Source of the DNA: Prochlorococcus sp. AG-402-K10
Lineage (GTDB): Bacteria > Cyanobacteriota > Cyanobacteriia > PCC-6307 > Cyanobiaceae
Length of the DNA: 64,000 bases
Assembly: GCA_003216835.1 (NCBI GenBank)
Contig: QCIF01000003.1
Span: forward strand, 62,001 to 126,000
Direction: 5' to 3'
Shown: one piece after another, positions 36,781 to 45,300 of the stretch
Layout: each line of letters starts with the position of its first letter
Numbering within the stretch: the first letter of the stretch is position 1
Made by a program: the position numbers and the translations under genes
The notes under the pieces: model-generated
What the model saw: only the letters and a program-made list of their open reading frames with translations
What the model was told of the DNA's origin: nothing
The model's database searches: none

Positions 36781-36853
36781 GTCATAGCAATTAAGTTAAG
36801 CGATTAAAATGAAAAAAAAAACTAACTTAATTCTTGAGGTCTACTACTATGAC
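36781..36853. repeat. nested inverted repeat forming a long imperfect stem
   Basis: GTCATAG (36781-36787) pairs with CTATGAC (36847-36853), and AATTAAGTTA (36789-36798) pairs with TAACTTAATT (36823-36832). The loop holds a 15-codon frame starting ATGAAAAAA at 36809. It lies between the DnaB-like gene and the convergent ParA module, so it may be a terminator, an operator, or a structured RNA. Confidence 0.5.
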
Positions 36854-36892
36854 TGACTTGATCTCTGTATGTTTTTATTAATAGCAAATATA

Positions 36893-37135
36893 CTACTTCA
36901 GTTTTAGTAAATCTAATGGAAGATAATCATTTATATAAAGGAAAAGTATTGTTAAAGTTCCAATTAGAGAACCTACAAAACCTGCAGCAATACTGATTAA
37001 TAGTCCTGATTGACTAATTTCAGTTTGTTCGCTGTTTGATGTTTCTGAATCAGGCTTATCTACAACTTTTAGGCGCTGATTATTTGTTGGTTGTTTGAGT
37101 TGTTGGTGTCGGATGAGGGCTTCGAAATCAGGCAT
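36893..37135 (-). CDS. small protein with C-terminal transmembrane segment, overlapping parA
   Basis: The frame is open from 37171, but the ATG at 37135 (MPDFEALIRHQQLKQ) is the better start, giving 80 residues. It has a basic/Gln-rich head, an acidic Ser/Glu linker and a single membrane helix (LLISIAAGFVGSLIGTLTILFLYI) near the end. It overlaps the 3' end of the parA-like gene by 67 bp in another frame, so the two are translationally coupled. It could anchor or regulate the ATPase at the membrane, which is an inference. Not a ParB: no helix-turn-helix or CTPase motif is visible. Confidence 0.65.
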   Translation of the reverse strand: MPDFEALIRHQQLKQPTNNQRLKVVDKPDSETSNSEQTEISQSGLLISIAAGFVGSLIGTLTILFLYINDYLPLDLLKLK

Positions 37136-37740
37136 GGAATTTGTGATGCAATTGAACAGTAGGCAGACCAACCCGTCATTCGACGAGGATCTGACCTGCC
37201 TAAATCGTCTACAGCTTCAAATACTGCTTTACCAGATGCTTCTGCTTTATCAAAAGCTGAAAGTAAAGGGATAAATGTATTGAAAACGTGTAAACCAACA
37301 TTTTCTAGGGCAGCTTTAGCTTGCTGAGCTGCTTTTTGCTGCCTAAAATCTACTTTTACAATCATTACTCCATGGTTTACTTTTAAATTGCTTAATAAAC
37401 TAGCTAATTCAACAGTTAACTCTATGGACCTTGCTTTTGCGATGGTTGGTAAAATAACTAAATCTGAACCATATGCTAGATGTTCAAGTTCTTCTTGATC
37501 ACTGCTAGCTTGACCATCAGTTATTACTATTTCTGATGATCTTGATGCTTTAGCTGCTGCGCTTACTGGAAAAACGGGAAATGGAAGATTACCTCTTGTT
37601 GAGTACGCTAATGCTGATCTATTCTTATCAGCATCGACTATACAGACTTTTTTACCTTCGGAATGCCAAACACTCGCAAGGTGAATACTTGTGCAGGTTT
37701 TAGCTACTCCTCCTTTTTGTCCGCAAACAGTAATAAACAA
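37069..37740 (-). CDS. ParA/MinD-family deviant Walker ATPase without ParB
   Basis: 223 residues beginning MFITVCGQKGGVAKTCTS, the deviant Walker A (KGGxxKT) that defines ParA/MinD ATPases. VCIVDADKNRSA supplies the A' aspartate and LVILPTIAKA a later strand. It is short and has no N-terminal helix-turn-helix, like plasmid type Ib ParA or chromosomal position-control ATPases. No parB gene is adjacent; the partner is the overlapping membrane protein. It may position DNA or a protein cargo such as carboxysomes (McdA-like), an idea that would need an McdB-like partner not seen here. Confidence 0.88.
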   Translation of the reverse strand: MFITVCGQKGGVAKTCTSIHLASVWHSEGKKVCIVDADKNRSALAYSTRGNLPFPVFPVSAAAKASRSSEIVITDGQASSDQEELEHLAYGSDLVILPTIAKARSIELTVELASLLSNLKVNHGVMIVKVDFRQQKAAQQAKAALENVGLHVFNTFIPLLSAFDKAEASGKAVFEAVDDLGRSDPRRMTGWSAYCSIASQIPCLISKPSSDTNNSNNQQIISA

Positions 37741-37891
37741 TTTTTTCTTTTTATTTCTTTTACTTTGGATAAAAATTGCTTAATGTCAATAGATATAGCT
37801 TGTAAATACTTTAAAATTTATTTTTTTTTAAATATTGTTAAGGAATCCATACCGTTAGCTAGTCTTAAAAAGAGTTTTTATTATCGGGCAA

Positions 37892-38854
37892 TTGAAAAAA
37901 AAGATTGGATTAGGCACATGGTCTTGGGGGAATAAGCTGTTTTGGAATTATCAAACTCGAAATGATAATGATTTACGTGAGACATTTGATGAGGCATTGA
38001 AGCGAGGTTTTGACTTAATCGATACTGCAGATTCTTATGGTACCGGAAACCTTAATGGTAGAAGTGAATCACTGTTGGGCGAATTTTTATTAGACACCTC
38101 TTTTTCTAGAAAGAAATCTATTCAAATCGCTACAAAACTTGCACCTTATCCGTGGAGGATTGGTAATAAAGGGTTTAACAAGGCATTTTTAAAAAGTTTA
38201 GAAAGATTAAACAATAAATTAGATATAGTTCAACTACATTGGTCAACTGCAAAATATAATCCTTGGCAGGAATTACAGTTCTTAAATAATCTGTGCGATT
38301 TATTAGATCAAGGGTTTAATTTTCAAATTGGCTTATCAAATATTGGGCCTCAAAGGTTACAGACATTAATTCAACATCTTTCAAAACGAAATAAGAAATT
38401 AAAAAGTGTGCAGATTCAGTTTTCTTTGCTTGCTCCAGATTTACTAAAACAAAATCAAGTGAAAAAAATCTGCGATGAAAATGATATTGATTTCTTGGCT
38501 TATAGCCCTTTATCTTTTGGAATATTATGTATTGATCCAGATAAAGACGAAAATAGAGAAAGTACTATTTTACGTAGTGCTTTATTTGAAAACTATAAAA
38601 AACCCACATATGAATTAAGGAGATGTTTAAAAAGGATTGCTAATCAAAGATCAGTTTCACAAGCTCAAGTAGCTATTAATTGGTGTTGTTACCAGGGAAC
38701 TATTCCACTTGTTGGAATGCGAAAGAGATCTCAAATTCTCGATATATCTAATGTATTTAAATGGAATTTAAATAAAATTGAATTCGAATTACTTCAAGAA
38801 GTTTCCAACCGTTGTTTCAAAAGAATGCCAAGTAATCCTTTTTCAAGTGTTTAA
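37892..38854 (+). CDS. aldo/keto reductase
   Basis: 320 residues of the AKR TIM barrel. The catalytic tetrad is visible: Asp and Tyr in LIDTADSYGTG, Lys in QIATKLAPYPW, and His in DIVQLHWS. The cofactor-binding RKRSQI segment is near the C terminus (VGMRKRSQILD). The start is TTG at 37892. It is probably an NADPH-dependent carbonyl reductase; plant and cyanobacterial relatives act on reactive carbonyls. Substrate is unassigned. Confidence 0.9.
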   Translation: MKKKIGLGTWSWGNKLFWNYQTRNDNDLRETFDEALKRGFDLIDTADSYGTGNLNGRSESLLGEFLLDTSFSRKKSIQIATKLAPYPWRIGNKGFNKAFLKSLERLNNKLDIVQLHWSTAKYNPWQELQFLNNLCDLLDQGFNFQIGLSNIGPQRLQTLIQHLSKRNKKLKSVQIQFSLLAPDLLKQNQVKKICDENDIDFLAYSPLSFGILCIDPDKDENRESTILRSALFENYKKPTYELRRCLKRIANQRSVSQAQVAINWCCYQGTIPLVGMRKRSQILDISNVFKWNLNKIEFELLQEVSNRCFKRMPSNPFSSV

Positions 38855-38869
38855 ATGAATAAATATATT

Positions 38870-39004
38870 TTAGGCAGAAATTTTTTTATTTGTTTTAATC
38901 TGATTACAGTTCCATAGCTCAGGTGGAAATTTTTTCCCTGTAAATCTGATTACTTTTGGCATTGGATTTATTGATAAGTCATTTATAGGCTTCTTAGGGT
39001 TCAT
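38870..39004 (-). CDS. small basic protein, 44 residues
   Basis: ATG frame MNPKKPINDLSINPMPKVIR ending at TAA 38872-38870, with GKKFPPELWNCNQIKTNKK at the C terminus. The same frame stays open about 19 codons upstream (IPRSLDGNCFILRKTLHIK) but lacks a usual start there, so the gene may be longer with a rare start or may have lost its original one. It is convergent with the aldo/keto reductase. No family assigned. Confidence 0.45.
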   Translation of the reverse strand: MNPKKPINDLSINPMPKVIRFTGKKFPPELWNCNQIKTNKKISA

Positions 39005-39164
39005 TTTTATATGTAAAGTTTTTCTTAAGATAAAACAATTTCCATCTAAGCTTCTCGGTATTTATACCTATAAAATTAGTACAATTAATTTTAATACAGG
39101 TTTTTGCAGCAATATTTACTAACAAACTAATTATCTAATACTAATTTGTAGATAATTTAAAATT

Positions 39165-39430
39165 GTGGAGCCCTTCCAGACTCCTTGTATCATTTGGGTT
39201 ATAAGGCTGATATCACCCCATCTCCTTTGAGATCAAGCAGCAACTGGGGCTGTTTGACGGGAGAAACTAACGATTTTGTTAGCGTTTGTGTTTTTGCTCT
39301 AACCGAGCAGGCTTCAGTCACCTTCCTTATGCCCCGTCGAAACCATTACAACCCCAAAAGGTAATGGAGTTGAGCGGAATCGAACCGCTGTCCGAAACAT
39401 CGGTTGAGATTACCTAGTCCAATTGGACAT
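39165..39430 (-). ncRNA. ssrA: transfer-messenger RNA, circularly permuted (two-piece) form
   Basis: On the minus strand the acceptor half comes first: GGTTCGATTCCGCTCAACTCC, ending at 39365. A 9-nt spacer follows, then the coding half starts GGGGTTGTAATGGTTTCGAC at 39355. GGGGTTG pairs with CAACTCC to form the acceptor stem, so the gene is permuted, as known for Prochlorococcus and marine Synechococcus; CCA is not encoded. The tag frame at 39283-39233 reads ANKIVSFSRQTAPVAA-stop, the picocyanobacterial tag that marks stalled products for proteolysis. The coding half ends near the hairpin GGAG/CTCC at 39165-39183. Outer ends are approximate. Confidence 0.94.
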
Positions 39431-39488
39431 TTATATTCTGACAGGCAAAATGAGTATTGAATAGATATTTGATTAAGTTTTATTTTAT

Positions 39489-40613
39489 ATGAATATAATT
39501 GCCTCAGCTCCAGAAGGATTAGAGAAATATTTAGCTAAGGAAATTGCAGATTTAGGTGGATCTAAGATTAATACTTATAAACGATCAGTTAGTTTTAAAT
39601 GTGATTATGCAACTTTTTATAGAGTGCATTTCTTTTCTAGAATTGCTTTTCGTTTTTACAGAGAGGTCGCAAGTTTTCCTTGCTACAATAAGCAGTCTTT
39701 ATATGACGGCGTGAGAGATTCATTTGAATGGTTAAAGTGGTTACCGTCTTATAAAACATTCAATGTTCAAGTTACTGGAAGAACCTCAAATTTAAGTCAT
39801 ACACATTTTACGGCTTTAGAAGTGAAGAATTCCATAACAGATTTGCAAAAATCTGCTTGGAATAAAAGATCAAATATTTCGTTAGATAACCCTGATTTTA
39901 TAATTCATCTCCATTTAAATAATAATAAAGCGGTATTAAGTCTTCAGAGTAGTTTTGAAAGTTTACATAAAAGAGGATATCGACCTGCTGTTGGGGATGC
40001 GCCACTAAAAGAAAATTTGGCTGCTGGATTGTTAAAGATGACTCAATGGAATGGAACTAAACCTTTAATTGACATTATGTGTGGATCAGGCACTCTTTTA
40101 ATAGAGGGGGTTAATCAAAGTCTTGAAGTTCCACTAAATACAAATAAAGTTTATCTTTTTGAAAATTGGTTGGATTTTAATAAAAAGATTTACTTGGATG
40201 AAAGATATAAGGCAAAAAATAAAAGTATAACTTACAAAAAATTAGCACCAATTATTGGTTGTGAAATTAATAGAAAAGTTTTTGAGCAAGCTGAAGTAAA
40301 CATATCATTAGCTGGACTTGAAAATTATATTGAACTCATAAATGATGATTTTTCAAAACTAAAAATTAAGCTTTCTGAGGGTTTAATTGTATGTAATCCT
40401 CCTTATGGAAAAAAATTGGGTAATGAAAATCAATTAATTTTTTTATATGAAGAAATGGGCAATTTTTTGAAAACTAATTTTTCAGGTTGGGAATTTTGGT
40501 TGCTTAGTGGTAATCCAAAACTAACGAAATATTTGAAAATGAAATCTTCTTTGAAAATACCTGTAAGCAATGGCGGTATTGATTGTAGATGGATCAAATA
40601 TTTAATAAGATAA
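39489..40613 (+). CDS. THUMP-domain RNA (guanine-N2) methyltransferase, RlmL/COG0116-type
   Basis: 374 residues: an N-terminal THUMP RNA-binding domain (about residues 45-160) and a C-terminal Rossmann methylase with the SAM motif PLIDIMCGSGTLLIEGV and the amino-methylase motif IVCNPPYGKKLG (NPPY). Proteins of this kind methylate 23S rRNA guanines and are often mislabelled as N6-adenine DNA methylases. The exact RNA site is unknown. It follows ssrA, which is divergently transcribed. Confidence 0.88.
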   Translation: MNIIASAPEGLEKYLAKEIADLGGSKINTYKRSVSFKCDYATFYRVHFFSRIAFRFYREVASFPCYNKQSLYDGVRDSFEWLKWLPSYKTFNVQVTGRTSNLSHTHFTALEVKNSITDLQKSAWNKRSNISLDNPDFIIHLHLNNNKAVLSLQSSFESLHKRGYRPAVGDAPLKENLAAGLLKMTQWNGTKPLIDIMCGSGTLLIEGVNQSLEVPLNTNKVYLFENWLDFNKKIYLDERYKAKNKSITYKKLAPIIGCEINRKVFEQAEVNISLAGLENYIELINDDFSKLKIKLSEGLIVCNPPYGKKLGNENQLIFLYEEMGNFLKTNFSGWEFWLLSGNPKLTKYLKMKSSLKIPVSNGGIDCRWIKYLIR

Positions 40614-40614
40614 T

Positions 40615-41001
40615 TTATTTCTTACCTAAAACTGCTTTTGTTGTTTTGCCGAGCCCCTCTAATGTTTGAGGTAGATATGGTCCTTTGGCTAATTTCCCTC
40701 CAAGCTTTAAGCTGAAGCCTGCAAGAAATAAATCAACAAAGATTATTATTAGTAAGTTATATTCAGTTTGCCAATTGTTATAGTTTCTTAGTGAAAGATA
40801 AAAAATAATGTGAATGCATATTAGAACTAATAATAATAATATTCCCCCTATTGCTATAAATATTCCACCACTAATTAATCTTCGTTTTTCTCTATCCACT
40901 TCTTGAAGAGCTATTCTCACATGCAAATCCATAACTGAGCTTGCTATTGCTGAAATTCTTGAAGCGGTGTTAGCGAAGCTTTTATTTTTTGGTTTATCCA
41001 T
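40615..41001 (-). CDS. membrane protein of the phage-holin superfamily III type (Holin-X-like), housekeeping context
   Basis: About 128 residues from the ATG at 41001 (MDKPKNKSF), which has GGAAGA about 8 nt upstream; a GTG start five codons earlier is less likely. Two hydrophobic segments (ISGGIFIAIGGILLLLVLICIHI and LLIIIFVDLFLAGF) form a hairpin, flanked by a basic tail. The pattern matches the small membrane proteins labelled holin superfamily III or DUF1469, which in cyanobacteria sit beside a DUF883-like gene, as here. No prophage genes surround it, so lysis is unlikely; an envelope-stress role is inferred. Confidence 0.7.
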   Translation of the reverse strand: MDKPKNKSFANTASRISAIASSVMDLHVRIALQEVDREKRRLISGGIFIAIGGILLLLVLICIHIIFYLSLRNYNNWQTEYNLLIIIFVDLFLAGFSLKLGGKLAKGPYLPQTLEGLGKTTKAVLGKK

Positions 41002-41002
41002 A

Positions 41003-41467
41003 TTATTTTCTTCCACTATTAATTAAAGTTCCAATTATCAAACCAATACCTGCTGCAATAGCAATAGATAAAATTGGTTGTTTTCTAATAGGACTTTCTA
41101 TCTTTGGTCTTAATGTATTGTTAAGTTCATCTAATAATTCTTCTAATTGACTTTCAATAGGTTCAATTTTGTCTGAGATCTCCTCCCAATTATTATCTTG
41201 AATTGAATCAATGATTTCAAATAATTGATTCTTGATCCCATTTGCAGAGCTTCCAGTTTGGGTTGCTATTACTCCAACTAAATCATCAATACCCCCTTTT
41301 GTTGCTTCAAGAGTTTGCTGAGCAATGGTAGGCCACTTTTTTCGTATTAAAGGTATTAAACTATCAAGTTTTTCACGCATCCATTTTTCTGAGATGATTT
41401 CTTTCTCTGGAAGTTCAGAATCGTTTAAATTTTTTTTAACTTCTTTGGGAGGATGATAAGTCTCCAT
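41003..41467 (-). CDS. DUF883/YqjD-like membrane-anchored helical protein
   Basis: 154 residues: a long charged amphipathic helical region and a C-terminal membrane segment SIAIAAGIGLIIGTLINSGRK, whose glycine-rich anchor and basic end resemble the ElaB/YqjD (DUF883) family. Those proteins bind ribosomes at the membrane in enterobacteria; that function is not established here. Its stop is one base from the next gene's start, so the two form an operon. Confidence 0.68.
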   Translation of the reverse strand: METYHPPKEVKKNLNDSELPEKEIISEKWMREKLDSLIPLIRKKWPTIAQQTLEATKGGIDDLVGVIATQTGSSANGIKNQLFEIIDSIQDNNWEEISDKIEPIESQLEELLDELNNTLRPKIESPIRKQPILSIAIAAGIGLIIGTLINSGRK

Positions 41468-41654
41468 TAATCTAATTTGATTATTTGTAGATTAGACCCT
41501 ATTTTCTTAATTTGAAACCCTTATCTTGAGATTTGTTCTATTTAATAAAATAAAAACATATAAAAGTTTATTTACATTTTCTTTTTCTTCGCTGTTCTGT
41601 AATAAGGTTTTGTTAAGCTATTACTGAATTTCTTAAATTAGTTTAAATTTCATC

Positions 41655-41792
41655 ATGGATATTACTTTTGCAGCATTAATTTTTGCATCTCGCACAATCC
41701 CTACAGATTTTGGATTAGTAGCTGCAGCTATTGCGGGGGCTGGAAGTTTGCTATTTATTGCTTTGAGATTTGTACCTGATGCAGGTAATTAA
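41655..41792 (+). CDS. small single-span membrane protein, 45 residues
   Basis: ATG frame MDITFAALIFASRTIPTDFG through a hydrophobic span (LVAAAIAGAGSLLFIALRF) to TAA at 41790-41792. Size and layout resemble the many small photosystem or NDH-1 accessory subunits of cyanobacteria, but I cannot match it to a named subunit. It is preceded by about 190 bp of AT-rich DNA with room for its own promoter. Confidence 0.6.
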   Translation: MDITFAALIFASRTIPTDFGLVAAAIAGAGSLLFIALRFVPDAGN

Positions 41793-41876
41793 GCCTATAG
41801 AAATCTCTTAGAAACATTTAGTGCTTATTAGTTCAAGGCTTTTTGCAAATAGATTACGTTTAGTTTTTACTAGATA

Positions 41877-42239
41877 ATGAATCGATGGGTTCTACTTGAA
41901 CATAAAGTTTCTGCGGATAAGTTGGTAGATATTCATTATGATTTTCTAGTTGAAGATGCAATAGAATGTTTAACATGGAAATTTTTAGAAATTCCTTTAT
42001 TAAATAAAGGATTTGTTGAGATAGTCAGACAGCCTAATCATAGACTTGTATGGTTATCTAGGCTAGATTATGTTCTTTCTAGGAATAGAGGAGTTGTAAA
42101 AAGAATTGATCATGGAAATTTTATAAACGTCTCTCAAAAATTAGATTTTCAAGAACTTAAATTTATTTTGGATGGAAATCTTTTAAATGGTATTTTTGAA
42201 ATATCTGGTAATTTTTGTCAATTAACTAAAAAGTTTTAA
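41877..42239 (+). CDS. LigD 3'-phosphoesterase-like small protein
   Basis: 120 residues. WVLLEHKVS followed by HYDFLVEDAIECLTWKF recalls the start of the LigD phosphoesterase fold (EHxAxRLHYDxRLExxGxLxSWA), including the metal-binding histidine and the hydrophobic strand order. The C-terminal catalytic histidine of active enzymes is not obvious, so activity is uncertain. It is immediately upstream of smc in the same direction, which is compatible with a DNA-repair role. Confidence 0.55.
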   Translation: MNRWVLLEHKVSADKLVDIHYDFLVEDAIECLTWKFLEIPLLNKGFVEIVRQPNHRLVWLSRLDYVLSRNRGVVKRIDHGNFINVSQKLDFQELKFILDGNLLNGIFEISGNFCQLTKKF

Positions 42240-42322
42240 TATTCAATTTAGAAATAATCTTAATAAAGCTATTGAGAATTTATGAAAATTAGCTATTCTT
42301 ACTTAGCTATTGTGACTTACGA

Positions 42323-45300
42323 TTGGTACATATCAATCAGGTCGAGTTTGAAAATTTTAAATCTTTTGGGGGAAGTGTAAAAATTCCTCTTGAAGAAGGT
42401 TTTACTGTGGTTACAGGTCCTAATGGTTCTGGAAAAAGTAATATTTTAGATGGAATTTTATTTTGTTTAGGCTTAGCCAATAGTAGGGGGATGCGGGCAG
42501 AGAGATTACCAGATTTAATTAACAACTCTAAAGTAAAAGAAGGAAAATCATCCGAAGCAAATGTTTCGGTAAGATTCAATATTGAAGATTGGTCTCCCAG
42601 GGAGGATATACCTCCTTTGGAATTAGAAGAAGAAGAGATTTCTATTAATCAAGGGCAAAAGGAATGGGTAGTTTCGAGAAAATTGAGACTTATGCCTGGG
42701 GGCTCTTATGCTTCAACTTATACTTCTGATGGAAAACAATGTACTTTACAACAAATACAGAGAATTCTTAGAGATATCAGTGTTGATCCAGAGGGTAGTA
42801 ACGTTGTTATGCAGGGGGATGTAACAAGAATAGTCTCAATGAATAATAAAGATAGGAGAACTCTTATTGATGAATTAGCTGGAGTAGCACTTTTTGATAC
42901 AAGAATAGAACAAACTAATGCAAAACTAAATGATGTTTTTGAAAGACAAGAGAGGTGTGAAATTTTGGAACATGAATTGCAAGCTAGTAAAAATAGGCTC
43001 GAAAAAGAATGTGAAAAAGCTAGGCTATATAAAGAGTTAAAGGCACAACTTTGCCAAATTCAAGAGTTAGAAAAAGTTCTTATCTATGATAGACAAGTCA
43101 AGCATGTTGAATCTATAAAGGAAAAGGCCATTGAATATGATAGAAATAAAATTTTGTTTAATAAACAAAAAGAATCTATTAATAAAGAAATATCAGTACT
43201 AGAAGATGCATTGAAAATAATGGTTGCTGAGCTTAAAGAAAAAGGAGAAGATAAATTGATAAAGGTTAATTCTGATATTGGTAGTATAAATTCGAGCTTA
43301 AGAGAACTCGATAGAATATCTAGCTTGAATAAAGAAGCAGGTATTAAATTGCAAGAGCAAAGGGATGAGATTGCAATATCTAAGAAGAATATTGAGTTGG
43401 AAAAAAAACAACAAGAAAATTTTGATGATACTTCTTTAAATAAATTGAACTTGGAAATTAAAGATTTATCTTCAAAACATAAGTTATCCAGAAAAAAACT
43501 TTCAGAGGCTGCAGGAGAATCTGGAGAATTTTCTAAGCAAAGCATGACCTTAAATAATCAATTGGAAAGTATGAAATCTATTATTGAACCTCTTGAAGTT
43601 AATAAAAGGAAAATTAAAGAGCAAACCACTCAAAATATTGTTCAAAAAGATGAAATAACTTCTCAGATAAAGCTTTTGTCTTTAGAAAAACAAAAACTTT
43701 TAGAGAATAATCAAATAAAGTTAGATAAATCTAATGTAAAGAATCAAAATTTGGATAGTAATAGCTTTGAAATTGATAATTTAAAACAAGAAATTGATTT
43801 ATTAAATAAAACGAAATTACGACTAAATAATGAGCAGTTAAGACTTGAAAAGGATTTATCAAGATTTGAAAGCAGAAAAGAAGCTTTAAATGAGACCAGA
43901 GGATCATATGCTCTTAGGATTATTTTAGAAGCAGGTTTAGAGGGTATACATGGTTACGTTGCCCAACTTGGAGATGTGAGTGAGAAACATAGGTATGCTC
44001 TTGAAATCGCTGCAGGAAATAGACTCGGACAAATTGTTGTTGATAATGATAATATTGCCTCGAAAGCAATTGAAATTCTTCAAAAGAAGAAGGCAGGAAG
44101 ATTAACTTTTCTTCCTCTAAATAGAATTAAAAGTCAAAAGAAGAATTATGCAATTTCAAGATTTGAAAATAATAGGGAACCTGGATTTATTGATAAAGCT
44201 ATTAACTTAATTCAATTTGATGAAGTTTATTCTGATGTTTTTAAATATGTTTTTGGAGATACATTAGTCTTTTCAGATTTGACATCGGCTAGGTTGTCTA
44301 AACAAAAAATTCGATTAGTTACCTTAAGTGGTGAATTATTAGAAGTCAGTGGAGCTATTACAGGAGGAAGTAAGTTAAATAAAGATTTAGCTTATAGATT
44401 TGGAATTAATAATGATATTGACAATTCTAATCCTATAAAAGAAAGATTATTAGTGATTCAAGAAGCTTTAAAAAAATCAAATAATGATTTAATTATAAAA
44501 ACTAACAGGCTAACTAAATTAACCTTTAATAGGAATCAAATAATTGAGGATTACGCTTCTTTCACTAAAGAAATCGAATTCAATAAAAATTCCCTGAAGG
44601 TTATCATTCAAAGAATCGAAGATTGTAATTCGAGATTAAATAAACTTAATAGTTCCAATAATTTATTAGAAAAAGAATTGGATCGCATTCAAAATCAATT
44701 GAAGCCTCATCAAGATAAGTTTGATGAGTTACAAATAATTCTTAAAGATAATTATGAAAAGAATCAAAAATCATCATTAGTAACTTTTAATAATGATTTT
44801 AATACTCTAGATAAAAAACTTGAATTGCTTATTCAAGAGAGAGATAACTTAATGAATAAAAAGAATCAATTTGCTTTAGATCAAGAACGCATAAAAAATT
44901 CATTACAGCTTATATCCTTGCAAGAAAAAAACTTACATGCATCTGTGAAAGATCTTGCAAATGCTCATAGTGAATGGATAGAAAAAAGAGATAAATTTAA
45001 AAAAGAACTTGTAATCCTTGATGATCAAAAAAAATTACTTGAAAAGGATTTCGGTTTATTGAGAAGGAAAAGAGACGAATTGACCTCTTCAATTTCAAAT
45101 AAAAGGCAAGAACATAATAATTTTCTATTGAAGCTCGAATATCTTGAAAGAGATATGAATTCTTTGAAAGAAGAGATTAGGAGTGAGACTATCAAGCTAG
45201 AAAATTATAAAAAAGATTTACCTAGTCCTTTACCAGATTTTGGAGAATATAAAGACAAAAGTCTTGATTCTTTGCAATCGGATATTTTAAAGATAAATTC

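Noticed and set aside
36893..37135. ParB partner for the ParA-like ATPase
   Set aside because: No ParB N-terminal (GxxRxxA) motif or helix-turn-helix; the protein is dominated by a linker and a membrane helix.
40615..41467. Prophage lysis cassette (holin-like gene)
   Set aside because: The neighbours are an RNA methylase and smc, with no endolysin or structural genes. The holin-superfamily resemblance is topological, and the gene pairs with a DUF883-like housekeeping protein.
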